Assembly: GCF_014384965.1 (NCBI RefSeq)
Contig: NZ_JACRSW010000035.1
Location: forward strand, 1-64,000
Direction of reading: 5' to 3'
Length of the DNA: 64,000 bases
Source of the DNA: Jutongia hominis
GTDB taxonomy: Bacteria > Bacillota > Clostridia > Lachnospirales > Lachnospiraceae
Under the pieces are notes generated by a model, which was not told the DNA's origin, did no database searches, and saw only the letters and a list, made by a program, of their open reading frames with translations. Within the stretch, counting starts at the first letter, position 1. Every line of letters begins with the position of its first letter. This document shows, in pieces, positions 1-7,839 of this stretch. The position numbers and the translations under genes are program-made.

Positions 1-46
1 GTATCTCTAAAATTACTGTTCCTACGGCTCCCATAACTCTTCTCAT
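1..46 (-). CDS. Start of an unidentified protein, truncated by the window edge
   Basis: Only the first 15 codons lie in the window; the rest is beyond base 1. The reading begins at an ATG (44-46, reverse strand) and starts MRRVMGAVGTVILEI. An AAAGGAG site about nine bases upstream lies inside the 3' end of the ParR-like gene, so the two are probably co-transcribed and translationally linked. The visible part is short and mildly hydrophobic. No family can be assigned. Confidence 0.5.
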   Translation of the reverse strand, partial: MRRVMGAVGTVILEI

Positions 47-51
47 AATAA

Positions 52-498
52 TCAGTCTCCTTTCGACATCCATCCCATTGCAAGTCCTGCAACATCTGCA
101 TCGTCCATAACATCTTCTGTAGGTTCTTGTGCTTCACTATTGGCTGCCTGCATTATTACCGGCTGACCAACATTCATTCCGGATATCACTCCGCCTAACA
201 GCCTTATGACCTCTTTCCTAGCCTCATTGGTTGCTGCTTCAATGACTTCTTCCTTAATGTCATCAATATCTTCTGACCGGATATATTCAGCCCTCTCTTT
301 TTCCTTCTTCTTGATAACAAAAGTTTCTTTTCCATAATTATCAATGTAGAACTGAATCGCATCTATAATGAACTGGTTCTTAGATTTGAAAATCTTCGGA
401 TCAAGGTTCTGAATCACATCATTGATTTTCACATGCTGAGGATTGCTCATGTTGAGGCGGACAGAAGTTTTTACTTCATATTCAAGTCTTCTTCCCAT
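52..498 (-). CDS. ParR-like adaptor of a plasmid-type segregation module
   Basis: This 148-residue acidic protein lies 11 bp downstream of an actin-like ParM gene, the usual position of the centromere-binding partner ParR. Residues about 5-55 (around VRLNMSN and the following helices) fit a ribbon-helix-helix DNA-binding domain. Next comes a charged helical stretch (KKKEKERAEY), and the tail is acidic. The second of two adjacent ATGs is chosen because AAGGAGG sits six bases upstream of it and only three upstream of the first. ParR proteins bind repeated sites and the end of the ParM filament. The role is inferred from order and size, as sequence similarity in this family is weak. Confidence 0.6.
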   Translation of the reverse strand: MGRRLEYEVKTSVRLNMSNPQHVKINDVIQNLDPKIFKSKNQFIIDAIQFYIDNYGKETFVIKKKEKERAEYIRSEDIDDIKEEVIEAATNEARKEVIRLLGGVISGMNVGQPVIMQAANSEAQEPTEDVMDDADVAGLAMGWMSKGD

Positions 499-509
499 CA
501 TCTGCCTCC

Positions 510-1430
510 TTATGATAATCGCTTAGTGCTTTTAAGTCCCATTGTGGCAAGCTGCTCATATCCTCTTGCATTTGCCTTTACATCAAGGTTATAGGAAATG
601 TTCTTAGCATCATGACTACCAAAATTCTTCATCACAACTGCCCCGCCACCGACAAATACAATCGGTGTAGTCTTTAAGTTATACCCAAACTCACGGATTG
701 AGTTATATACCTTATCAACAAAATCCTCTATCTCTGCCTTGATAATGGCAAAGTATTCATCATCAATATCTGACCTGCCATACCGCATGATGTTCTGTAT
801 CTCTGACTCGTCTACCTCTCCGTTAAGTTGTCTTACACACTGTTCATTGATAGAACGCATACAGGTAATAAGACCTTTTGGTATCGTCACACACTTTGAT
901 TCATCCGGTGACTTGTTGATTACCGGCATAATGTCGATTGTCCAGCTACCGATATCTACTATCAGCGTTTTCTTTGCCATTGTAGGAATCTTGTCCACTA
1001 CTGCTGCATAACACTGAGGGAATACTGCCACATCATCAATTTCAATATAATACGGCTCATTCTCATATTTGAAGCTTACACGCTTATTCTTTGTCAGGTA
1101 CTTGATAAAATCATTCTTCTCTGCTCCAAACCTTGTAAGTGGTAGTCCTACGGCAAGGAATACCTTTGCCTCTGCAAGACCTCTTCTTTTAAGTTCCTTA
1201 GCAACTGCTGCAAGAGTGAGAAGATAAAAGCTGTCATCTTCGACCTTTGTATCCTTTACTTCCTGCCTCACAGTTCCAACCTTATAGAACTTTCCTTCAT
1301 ACTCAAGTACATCGCCGAAAAGTGCCGGAGTTGTTGTAATCTCCTTAACTCCTGTGACAAATACCTGAGAGATTGTTTTCATCATTGACCAACCATGATC
1401 AATGCCGATTACTTCTAACTTGTTATTCAT
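510..1430 (-). CDS. ParM/StbA-family actin-like segregation ATPase
   Basis: This is a 306-residue actin-fold protein. Visible motifs are phosphate-1 (IGIDHGWSMMK, near the N-terminus), phosphate-2 (VDIGSWTID, about residues 160-168) and the adenosine motif (VFVGGGAVV, about 260). ParM proteins polymerise with ATP and push replicated plasmids or integrative elements apart. The ATG at 1430 starts directly before the beta-strand of phosphate-1. A longer reading from GTG 1481 would add a basic 17-residue extension directly abutting the preceding gene, so the start is not certain. The ParR-like gene lies 11 bp downstream. On an integrative element this pair would stabilise an excised circular form. 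Confidence 0.8.
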   Translation of the reverse strand: MNNKLEVIGIDHGWSMMKTISQVFVTGVKEITTTPALFGDVLEYEGKFYKVGTVRQEVKDTKVEDDSFYLLTLAAVAKELKRRGLAEAKVFLAVGLPLTRFGAEKNDFIKYLTKNKRVSFKYENEPYYIEIDDVAVFPQCYAAVVDKIPTMAKKTLIVDIGSWTIDIMPVINKSPDESKCVTIPKGLITCMRSINEQCVRQLNGEVDESEIQNIMRYGRSDIDDEYFAIIKAEIEDFVDKVYNSIREFGYNLKTTPIVFVGGGAVVMKNFGSHDAKNISYNLDVKANARGYEQLATMGLKSTKRLS

Positions 1431-1481
1431 ATGTTTTGCACATCCTTTCTTCTTAAACAGCCACTTGAACATCTTAACCAC

Positions 1482-1736
1482 CTACTTTCCTATCAGCTTT
1501 CGCATACAAGGAAAACAATAACCATTCCCTTGATAATATGGACATCCGACACATTCCGTCGGAAGTTTCTGTTCTTTTTTCTTAGATGGTTTACAACATG
1601 TTCCATTGGCACATCTGTTGTTATGTCCCCAGAAGAATCTACAATGCATACAATCTTTTAATTCTCTTTCAAGCTTTTCTTCTGGAGATACAAACCTGCG
1701 TTTCTTATGCTTATCTCTTTTTTCAACTGTTCCCAC
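1482..1736 (-). CDS. Small cysteine-rich protein, probably zinc-binding
   Basis: This 84-residue protein has a very basic N-terminus (RDKHKKRR) followed by about eleven cysteines in CxxC-like groups (CMHC, CANGTCC, CVGCPYY, CFPCM). Such spacing suggests two zinc knuckles or treble-clef units. GTG 1736 is chosen as the start because GGGAGGAG lies about seven bases upstream; a TTG at 1757 in frame has no such site. Its 5' end overlaps the tiny membrane-protein gene by 14 bp and its stop abuts the ParM-like gene region, so it belongs to that operon. The family is not recognised and no function is proposed. Confidence 0.6.
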   Translation of the reverse strand: MGTVEKRDKHKKRRFVSPEEKLERELKDCMHCRFFWGHNNRCANGTCCKPSKKKEQKLPTECVGCPYYQGNGYCFPCMRKLIGK

Positions 1737-1872
1737 CAGAGCTCTCCTCCCTTCCAAGGAGTGATTGCTCTCTTATATTTTCCAATATCCTGTCCGACTC
1801 ACCTGCTGTCCTTGCTAATGAATACAATACGATAAGAACAATAATTATAAATGCTATGCTAAATCCCATCAT
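1723..1872 (-). CDS. Single-span small membrane protein
   Basis: This is a 49-residue reading frame. An ATG lies eight bases after a perfect GGAGG. Residues about 5-20 are a run of Ile, Val and Leu (one transmembrane helix), followed by a charged tail. It overlaps the start of the cysteine-rich gene by 14 bp, a typical arrangement for coupled translation. An in-frame ATG twelve codons upstream (MATNLKEDK) is less likely because the ribosome site falls inside it. The protein lies between the hairpin-rich region and the segregation genes of the presumed mobile element. Function unknown. Confidence 0.5.
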   Translation of the reverse strand: MMGFSIAFIIIVLIVLYSLARTAGESDRILENIREQSLLGREESSGGNS

Positions 1873-1925
1873 CACTTTATCCTCCTTCAAATTAGTTGCC
1901 ATATAGACAAAATTTGAATTTGGAA

Positions 1926-2086
1926 GTGATATAGTCTACATGGCTATGCTTAATGCTAAGCATGTAGGTACACGCCAGTCTTCTAGACTCCTATATCGCC
2001 CCGTGTACAAAGAGGTGTTCTCACCTCCGGGAGTTACAGACGAGCCACAAAATGTGTTTCACGACGCCCTTCTGAATTATCAGAAG
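1926..2086 (-). ncRNA. Hairpin-rich non-coding stretch, candidate structured RNA
   Basis: At least four perfect or near-perfect inverted repeats follow one another within 160 bp. These are 2069-2075/2080-2086 (7 bp, loop 4), 2012-2017/2022-2027 (6 bp, loop 4), 1977-1981/1985-1989 (5 bp) and 1936-1942/1961-1967 (7 bp, with an inner 4-bp stem). An outer 7-bp pairing (1928-1934 with 1991-1997) encloses the last two. No long reading frame explains the constraint. It lies upstream of the membrane-protein/ParM operon on the same strand, so it could be a long structured leader, an independent RNA, or a DNA-level site such as an origin of transfer. I do not recognise a known RNA family. Confidence 0.35.
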
Positions 2087-2142
2087 CACTATCTCCTCTT
2101 TTAGCCTTTTGAGGATAAGGACGAACTTCTCGCCCTCTGTGG

Positions 2143-2265
2143 TTAATTATCCTTACGCAACATGCCGATTCCTTTTACCAGATTTCCATCCAGCTTCTCG
2201 CCCTTCATCTTTCGATCCATCAGACTACTAATATGATAGCTGTGACTTTCATCTTCCAGGTACAT
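2143..2265 (-). CDS. Possible 40-residue protein or gene remnant
   Basis: An ATG frame of 40 codons begins MYLEDESHSYHIS and ends in a Lys/Asp-rich tail. Amino-acid composition looks protein-like, but there is no good ribosome site before the ATG and a stop lies seven codons upstream. It could be a real small protein or the surviving 3' end of a degraded gene of the mobile element. Confidence 0.25.
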   Translation of the reverse strand: MYLEDESHSYHISSLMDRKMKGEKLDGNLVKGIGMLRKDN

Positions 2266-2283
2266 GCCCCGTAATTTTACTAC

Positions 2284-2367
2284 CTACAGAAATTCTGTAG
2301 TGCAAACTACTTTGCAAATCTGTAACTGATTATTCAATTGTTACGTCCAATCTCTCTTGGACAATTG
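2284..2367. repeat. Pair of inverted repeats upstream of the segregation operon
   Basis: A 17-bp palindrome (8-bp arms, 2284-2291 and 2293-2300) and a 6-bp hairpin with 6-nt loop (2345-2350/2357-2362) flanked by two copies of CAATTG (2335-2340, 2362-2367) lie between the excisionase-like genes and the hairpin-rich region. They could be regulator-binding sites, a centromere-like site or a terminator for the genes above. There is no T-run to support a classical terminator. Confidence 0.35.
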
Positions 2368-2418
2368 ATATTCTACAATGCACTTTAATTTTACGGAAGT
2401 GACACCACTGGTGTATTT

Positions 2419-2703
2419 TTACGAATTTTCACCAGTTTTTGGTGTATTTGTCATTTCCTTTAATTTGTTCCATGTATGCTTAGGCAGTTCTCTTGCCGGC
2501 TCTCTGAATCGTTCAAGATATTTTTCAAATAATTCCGTATTGATTAATGCTGAATTACCGACTTTATAGACTGCTCCTGCCTCTCTCGCAATTACTATGA
2601 TTCTCGATTTACTTATCCCATAAATAATCGCTCCTTCCTCTGCATTGACAAATTTTTTCATAAAATCCTTTGTATCTGAATAGCACTTATATGAGTAACT
2701 CAT
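2419..2703 (-). CDS. DUF6462-like small DNA-binding (excisionase-type) protein, copy 1
   Basis: This 94-residue protein contains one module of about 55 residues (KKFVNAEEGAIIYGIS ... AREAGAVYKVG ... INTELFEKYLERF). The module resembles the helix-turn-helix of excisionase/MerR-like proteins that read a position, an Ala-rich helix, then a short hairpin and a closing helix. It is the third of three tandem genes with this module and starts 3 bp after the previous stop, with AAAGGAG upstream. Proteins of this type are common on clostridial conjugative elements. A role in excision or transcription control is inference. Confidence 0.6.
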   Translation of the reverse strand: MSYSYKCYSDTKDFMKKFVNAEEGAIIYGISKSRIIVIAREAGAVYKVGNSALINTELFEKYLERFREPARELPKHTWNKLKEMTNTPKTGENS

Positions 2704-2706
2704 TCA

Positions 2707-3165
2707 TCAGTCTCCTTTCACATTTGGCAATGGATGTTTCATTTCTGTTGGCGGTTCTCTGAATTGCTCCATATATTCATCAAACACCTCCAGATTAATC
2801 AGAATAGTATTTCCTTTTGCTTCGCCTATCTTATATACAGCTCCAGCTGCTCTAGCCATTTCGATAAATCTATGATGTCCTATGCTGTAAGTCATTGAAC
2901 CCTCTCCGATTCTCACAAACTTCTTTTCCACAATTTTATTTGAACTAGGAACTCTTGCAGAATGTTTCATAAATTTCATCAACCTTTCCTTATGTACTAA
3001 TATAATCTTTGCAAGCTGATATCTTGCTCCAGCAGCCAACGCTATATCCATTGCCTCATCTTGTGTTACATCTAATAAAGCCATTACCTCATCAATACGA
3101 ATAAATCTTGGTTTTACAGTTTCTTTTCTATAGGCACAAACTGAACCACTCAATGTATTTACCAT
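2707..3165 (-). CDS. DUF6462-like protein with two modules
   Basis: This 152-residue protein carries the module twice: a divergent copy around residues 18-70 (FIRIDEVMALLDVTQ ... AAGARYQL) and a typical one around 85-142 (KKFVRIGEGSMTYSIG ... ARAAGAVYKIG ... VFDEYMEQFREPP). A linker rich in Ser and Lys joins them. It lies between two single-module paralogues with gaps of 8 and 3 bp, so the three are one transcription unit. The duplication within a gene next to duplicated genes shows repeated local amplification. DNA binding is likely from the fold; the target is unknown. Confidence 0.6.
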   Translation of the reverse strand: MVNTLSGSVCAYRKETVKPRFIRIDEVMALLDVTQDEAMDIALAAGARYQLAKIILVHKERLMKFMKHSARVPSSNKIVEKKFVRIGEGSMTYSIGHHRFIEMARAAGAVYKIGEAKGNTILINLEVFDEYMEQFREPPTEMKHPLPNVKGD

Positions 3166-3173
3166 AACATCAC

Positions 3174-3395
3174 CTACTTATAAAACTCAGAATCTGTAAT
3201 ATGAAAAGTTTCAAGATACTTATCCAATATTTCTGTATTAACAAGTACAAGCTGACCAATTTTATAACAAGCCTTGGCATCCTTAGCCACTTCTTGAAAT
3301 TTTGTCATTCCCATACTGTACATTTTTGCACCATCTGAATATCTTACAAACTTTTTTGCATCCTCATATCTATCTTTCTTCTTTGATTCATTCAT
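3174..3395 (-). CDS. DUF6462-like small DNA-binding protein, copy 3
   Basis: This 73-residue protein is almost only the module (KKFVRYSDGAKMYSMGMTK ... AKDAKACYKIG ... NTEILDKYLETF). AAAGGAG lies eight bases before the ATG. It is the first gene of the tandem set and the one nearest the presumed element end beside lysS, the place where excisionase genes usually sit. No integrase gene lies between it and lysS, which is unusual. Assignment is by family resemblance. Confidence 0.6.
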   Translation of the reverse strand: MNESKKKDRYEDAKKFVRYSDGAKMYSMGMTKFQEVAKDAKACYKIGQLVLVNTEILDKYLETFHITDSEFYK

Positions 3396-3455
3396 TGCTG
3401 TGCTCCTTTCACTTTGACTTCATAACAAATGACGTATTTTCTCCATAACGCAAAA

Positions 3456-3495
3456 AAGAGGACATCTTCTAAATTTCTTTAGAAAATGTCCTCTT
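3456..3495. terminator. Strong inverted repeat at the element edge
   Basis: Arms AAGAGGACAT (3456-3465) and ATGTCCTCTT (3486-3495) continue inward as TTCTAAA/TTTAGAA with one unpaired base, giving a stem of about 17 bp. It lies between the tandem small genes and lysS and could end transcripts of lysS, which reads towards it. T-runs are weak on that strand. It may also be part of the element end. Confidence 0.5.
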
Positions 3496-3634
3496 AGTAG
3501 TTCATATTTGATTGAATCTTTTTCTTTTCAGATTGTGTATTCTTTCATACTGATGTAAATGACTATGTCAAAATGCGTCTTTTAATGCGTCCTTTGACGT
3601 ACTCAAATGCCTCAACCCCGCATAAACACTAGGT
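3496..3634. other. Candidate integration junction beside lysS
   Basis: The last 140 bp before the lysS stop hold two direct copies of AATGCGTC (3572-3579 and 3584-3591, 12 bp apart), like arm-type sites for a tyrosine recombinase. Next comes a short stretch leading straight into the lysS stop codon. On one side lie element-type genes (segregation pair, excisionase-like proteins), on the other housekeeping genes. Integration at the 3' end of lysS is inferred; the second junction is outside the window. Confidence 0.35.
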
Positions 3635-5131
3635 TTATTTATCCAAGCTCTTCATCGTCGGGAAGAGCAATACATCTCTGATTGCCGGTGAATTTGTCAT
3701 GATCATAACCATTCTGTCAATACCATAACCAATACCACCTGTTGGAGGCATACCAATGCTCAGTGCATTCAGGAAATCTTCATCCGTATGGTTTGCCTCA
3801 TCATCACCAGCTGCAAATGCTTCTTCCTGTGCCTCAAAACGCTTGCGCTGATCGATCGGATCATTTAATTCTGAGTATGCATTACACATTTCCCAGCCAT
3901 TCATAAACATTTCGAAACGCTCTACATAAGCAGGATCTTCCGGTTTCTTCTTTGTCAAAGGAGAAATCTCGATCGGATGATCCATTACAAATGTTGGCTG
4001 GATTAAATGTTCTTCTACATATTCTTCAAAGAAGAGATTTAAGATATCACCTTTTTGGTGTCTCTCTTCGTATGCGATATGATGCTCGTCCGCTAACTTC
4101 TTTGCAGCTTCCGTATCCGGTACTTCATTGAAGTCCACATTGGCATATTTCTTAACAGCGTCTACCATTGTGATACGTTCAAACGGCTTTGAAAGATCTA
4201 ATGTATGCTCACCATATGTTAATACTTCTGTTCCGTTTACTTCTTTTGCAACATAACGGAATAATTCTTCTGTCAGATCCATCATACCGTGGTAGTCCGT
4301 ATATGCCTGATATAATTCCATCAAAGTAAATTCCGGATTATGTCTTGTATCAAGACCTTCGTTACGGAATACACGTCCAATCTCATAGACACGTTCCATA
4401 CCGCCAACGATCAATCGCTTTAAATATAATTCCAATGAAATGCGAAGCTTTAAGTCTTCATTCAATGCGTTGAAATGTGTCTCAAACGGACGTGCAGCCG
4501 CACCACCGGCATTTGAAACAAGCATTGGTGTCTCCACTTCCATGAAATCTTTCTGATCTAAGAATTTACGAATACTGCTAAGCACTTTCGAACGCTTTAC
4601 AAAGGTATCTTTTACATCTTCATTCATGATCAGATCCACATATCTCTGACGATATCTGGTATCTGTATCTGTTAAACCATGATATTTCTCCGGTAAGATC
4701 TGAAGACTCTTTGATAATAAAGTAACTTCCGTTGCATGAACAGAGATTTCTCCGGTCTTTGTCTTAAAGACTGTACCTTTGATACCGAGAATATCTCCGA
4801 CATCATACTTCTTAAAGTCTTTGTAACTGTCTTCACCGATCTCATCTCTTGCCACATATGCCTGAATCTTGCCCTGAAGATCCTGAATGTTACAGAAAGA
4901 TGCTTTTCCCATGACACGTTTAAACATCATACGTCCTGCGATCGATACTTCTGTATTTTCTAATTCATCAAAATGTTCCTTAATTTCTTTAGAATGCTTT
5001 GTTACATCATATTTTGTAATGACAAAAGGATCTTTTCCTTCATTTTGTAAATTTTCTAACTTTTCTCTTCTTACCTTCAGAAGCTGATTTACATCCTGCT
5101 GTCCCTGAGGCTTCTTCTGCTGCTCTGCCAC
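3635..5131 (-). CDS. lysS: Lysyl-tRNA synthetase, class II
   Basis: It charges tRNA-Lys with lysine using ATP. The 498-residue length is normal for bacterial LysS. An N-terminal OB-fold anticodon domain (about 55-165) is followed by the class II core with motif 2 (FRNEGLDTRHNPEFT, about 260) and motif 3 (GIGYGIDRMVM, near the C-terminus). The start is GTG with GGGAG upstream. It lies 23 bp after greA and shares its promoter, a pairing common in Clostridia. The gene is complete, but its 3' end adjoins element-like DNA, so the stop region may be a reconstituted attachment site. Confidence 0.97.
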   Translation of the reverse strand: MAEQQKKPQGQQDVNQLLKVRREKLENLQNEGKDPFVITKYDVTKHSKEIKEHFDELENTEVSIAGRMMFKRVMGKASFCNIQDLQGKIQAYVARDEIGEDSYKDFKKYDVGDILGIKGTVFKTKTGEISVHATEVTLLSKSLQILPEKYHGLTDTDTRYRQRYVDLIMNEDVKDTFVKRSKVLSSIRKFLDQKDFMEVETPMLVSNAGGAAARPFETHFNALNEDLKLRISLELYLKRLIVGGMERVYEIGRVFRNEGLDTRHNPEFTLMELYQAYTDYHGMMDLTEELFRYVAKEVNGTEVLTYGEHTLDLSKPFERITMVDAVKKYANVDFNEVPDTEAAKKLADEHHIAYEERHQKGDILNLFFEEYVEEHLIQPTFVMDHPIEISPLTKKKPEDPAYVERFEMFMNGWEMCNAYSELNDPIDQRKRFEAQEEAFAAGDDEANHTDEDFLNALSIGMPPTGGIGYGIDRMVMIMTNSPAIRDVLLFPTMKSLDK

Positions 5132-5154
5132 TGTTTTGTTTCTCCCTTCCTGAA

Positions 5155-5649
5155 TTACATCACTGCTCTCTGGATCTCAAGCACTTCATACTTGATAATA
5201 TCGCCTGTATTCGATTCTACGGTTACAACATCACCTACTTTAGAACCGATCAAAGCAATACCAACAGGTGATTCATTGGAAATCTTACCATTCAGGCAGT
5301 CTGCTTCTGTTGATCCGACGATTTTATATTCTTCCGGCTCTTCATCTGGAAATTCCAAGTCCTTTATCTTAACCTTGCTGCCTACATTTACTACATTGAC
5401 ATCAATATCATCTTCTACTACGACTTCTGCATTCTTTAAGATGTTATCAATCTCTTCGATACGGATCTCGATATCACGCTGTTCGTCTTTTGCGGCATCA
5501 TACTCGGCATTCTCTGATAAGTCACCCTGTTCACGGGCTTCTTTGATCTTTACGGCTACTTCTTTACGTTTGTTTACCTTTAAATCCTGTAACTCATCTT
5601 CTAATGCTTTTAAACCTTCATAGGTCAAAATATTTTTCTTTCCAGCCAT
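5155..5649 (-). CDS. greA: Transcription elongation factor GreA
   Basis: GreA rescues backtracked RNA polymerase by stimulating cleavage of the 3' end of the transcript. The 164-residue protein has the N-terminal coiled coil with the acidic tip (EAREQGDLSENAEYDAAK, about 40-58) and the C-terminal FKBP-like domain (GSKVGDVVTV). The ATG at 5649 is chosen because GGAGG precedes it; the open frame extends 53 codons upstream without a ribosome site. It is the first gene of a greA-lysS operon. Confidence 0.95.
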   Translation of the reverse strand: MAGKKNILTYEGLKALEDELQDLKVNKRKEVAVKIKEAREQGDLSENAEYDAAKDEQRDIEIRIEEIDNILKNAEVVVEDDIDVNVVNVGSKVKIKDLEFPDEEPEEYKIVGSTEADCLNGKISNESPVGIALIGSKVGDVVTVESNTGDIIKYEVLEIQRAVM

Positions 5650-5715
5650 ATTATTTCCTCCATTTTCTTTCAATGATCGGTTCTGGCTTTCTGCCATACA
5701 CCGAGCTATCACTTC

Positions 5716-5744
5716 ATTATAACGCATACAGCATTTTGCGTCAA
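5716..5744 (-). promoter_or_regulatory. Sigma-70 type promoter of greA-lysS
   Basis: TTGACG (5739-5744) and TATAAT (5716-5721) on the reverse strand are separated by exactly 17 bases. They lie 67 bases upstream of the greA start codon. Confidence 0.7.
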
Positions 5745-5816
5745 CTGACACCCTCTGACTCTCCTCTATTTCTGATTTATCAGACAGGTTATCCTTTTTG
5801 CATTCCATGTAACATA

Positions 5817-7373
5817 CTACATTACACCTTCATTGCTCAGGCGGCTTCCTGTTACACAGCTTCCATCCAGACGGCTCGTGCGGAATGGTGCAACCGGGAT
5901 TCCATTCTTTCCAAACAATGTGATCTCCTGATAATTCGTCCATGCATATCTGACATATTTCGGTTCTTTGACAGTATCTGCTTTGACAAGGATCTGTGAT
6001 CCTTCTATCACGGCATCTGCTTTCTGATAGTTTTTATCCGGTCCGGCAAGTTCAAAGCCTTTTAACTCACCACGCACATCGAATCCGTCTTTACAATGTG
6101 CAAATTGTAATACCATCGTCTGATCCTGTACATAAGAAGACTGATAGACCGGTCCAAAGGCTTCTTCTTCCCCGATCAGCTGGTACACATGATACAATGC
6201 CTGTTTTGCAAGTCTTTTTCCTACCAGCTCTTTGCGTGTCGGATGAATATTTCCATATTCTCCGTTTTCAAGAATAACAGCAATTCCGGTATTTTTGATC
6301 GTCTGGTAGACACGCATCTGTGCTTCACGGATCAGAGGCCAGTTCTTAAAATCAGGCTCTCCTTCATTCTGAAAGACCGGAAGCTGTACGACAAGGAATG
6401 GCAATGTCTCATCATTCCAGTCCTTGCGCCATTGTTTGATCAATGCAGACAAAAGTTCATAATAGGTTGTCGGTTTATGATCATCTTCTTCGCCCTGATA
6501 ATAAATAAAACCGGCAATCGTATAAGGAATCAGCCTTGATACCATTGTCTGATACAGACCGGACGGGCGGAATTCCGAAAGCGGTCCCATCGGTCCCGGA
6601 TATTTATTTTCCCCAAAGAGGCTGATCGCTTCATCCCATGTCGGATGTTCGCAGGTTTCATAATAATGTGATACATTCTTTTCAAACTCTGTCTGGTAGA
6701 TAATATATTCTTCTCTTTCTTTCACATACGCATCGTAGTCCTGGTCTTTTACGATCGCATCATATTCATCGACATAAGAACGTGTCTTATCACTTTCTAA
6801 AAGCATTTCACGGCTCATCCAGCAGGATGCGGAAGTGCCTCCCCAGTTACAGCCGATAATACCGACGCATACACCAAGCTTGCGGCTTAATTCTCTTGCA
6901 TAATAATAAGCTACTGCTGACCATCTTCCTGCATTTTCTTTTGTAGGAAGTTCCCATGATGTCTTGGCAAGCTCTTTATCTAACTCTTCACCTTCAAACG
7001 GTTTCTTTGGAGCATAATAATAACGAACATTTTCATCGACAACAGCTTCAACAGCTTTTGCACCTTCAAAGCTGTTTTGCAATTCGAGTTCCATATTCGA
7101 CTGGCCTCCTGCGAACCAGACTTCACCGATCATGATATCATGATATGCCACTTCTGCTCCGTCACATGTGATCTTCATATCATATGGGCCGCCTGCTTCC
7201 ATCGGTGGAAAATATAACATAAATCTGCCATCTTCCACAGACGTTGTCACTTTCTTTCCATTACATTCACCTGTTACTTTTGTCTGATCACATTCTCCCC
7301 ATACAGCGATATTCTTGTCACGCTGTAAAACCATATGATTCGAAAATACGTTTGCTAATTTTAACATTTTCAT
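5817..7373 (-). CDS. Sialate O-acetylesterase-like SGNH hydrolase
   Basis: This 518-residue protein of the sialate O-acetylesterase (SASA) family removes acetyl groups from sugars such as sialic acid or acetylated xylan. The nucleophile motif GGQSNME contains the candidate Ser at about residue 92, and the C-terminal catalytic His is probably in GNIHPTRKE. Conserved blocks NWGGTSASCW and YQGEEDD lie between them. No signal peptide is present, so it acts in the cytoplasm on imported, still acetylated glycans. It stands alone between greA and a divergent gene; no sialic acid or xylan genes are nearby, so the substrate is open. Confidence 0.85.
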   Translation of the reverse strand: MKMLKLANVFSNHMVLQRDKNIAVWGECDQTKVTGECNGKKVTTSVEDGRFMLYFPPMEAGGPYDMKITCDGAEVAYHDIMIGEVWFAGGQSNMELELQNSFEGAKAVEAVVDENVRYYYAPKKPFEGEELDKELAKTSWELPTKENAGRWSAVAYYYARELSRKLGVCVGIIGCNWGGTSASCWMSREMLLESDKTRSYVDEYDAIVKDQDYDAYVKEREEYIIYQTEFEKNVSHYYETCEHPTWDEAISLFGENKYPGPMGPLSEFRPSGLYQTMVSRLIPYTIAGFIYYQGEEDDHKPTTYYELLSALIKQWRKDWNDETLPFLVVQLPVFQNEGEPDFKNWPLIREAQMRVYQTIKNTGIAVILENGEYGNIHPTRKELVGKRLAKQALYHVYQLIGEEEAFGPVYQSSYVQDQTMVLQFAHCKDGFDVRGELKGFELAGPDKNYQKADAVIEGSQILVKADTVKEPKYVRYAWTNYQEITLFGKNGIPVAPFRTSRLDGSCVTGSRLSNEGVM

Positions 7374-7742
7374 CCTCCTGCGTTTGATTATATACTCTCG
7401 AAATTTTTTGTTCAGAAGATTCCGAGAGTACAGTATTTTCTATTATTCATTTCAAAAAATAGTTGGTGCTGTCTGCTTCCATGAAGCCATTCTTTTGGGT
7501 TTCTGCCAAAATGATGTACCATTTTGTTTTTCGGTTTTTATTCCAAAAGTCTTCTATACAGAATCCCTTATTCAGAATCCTGATACTCTGCTTTTATATT
7601 CTCACCGCATTTACGCCCATAATATTATATCCTCAATCCATATTACTGGCAATAGATTTTATATGAACAATACAGACATTTTTGCACTCTGCTTACCAAA
7701 ATCGGCAACGCTGTTTACTCATCTTATTTTGAGAATTCCATT

Positions 7743-7771
7743 TTGACAGTACAGAAGAATACATATATAAT
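7743..7771 (+). promoter_or_regulatory. Consensus promoter for the anchored propeller-like protein
   Basis: TTGACA (7743-7748) and TATAAT (7766-7771) are separated by 17 bases, a perfect match to the vegetative consensus. The transcript would carry a leader of about 120 bases with an 8-bp stem (GGAACTCT 7830-7837 with AGAGTTCC 7870-7877). Confidence 0.75.
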
Positions 7772-7839
7772 TTAGAAAGATAATTACAAAGAAAAAAACA
7801 AATATATGAACTTTTGGAATCTTCTGAACGGAACTCTAA

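Noticed and set aside
7384-7746. 120-codon frame on the + strand in the esterase upstream gap
   Set aside because: No ribosome site, Phe/Ile/Tyr-heavy composition of read-through AT-rich DNA, and it lies within the inverted-repeat bounded stretch.
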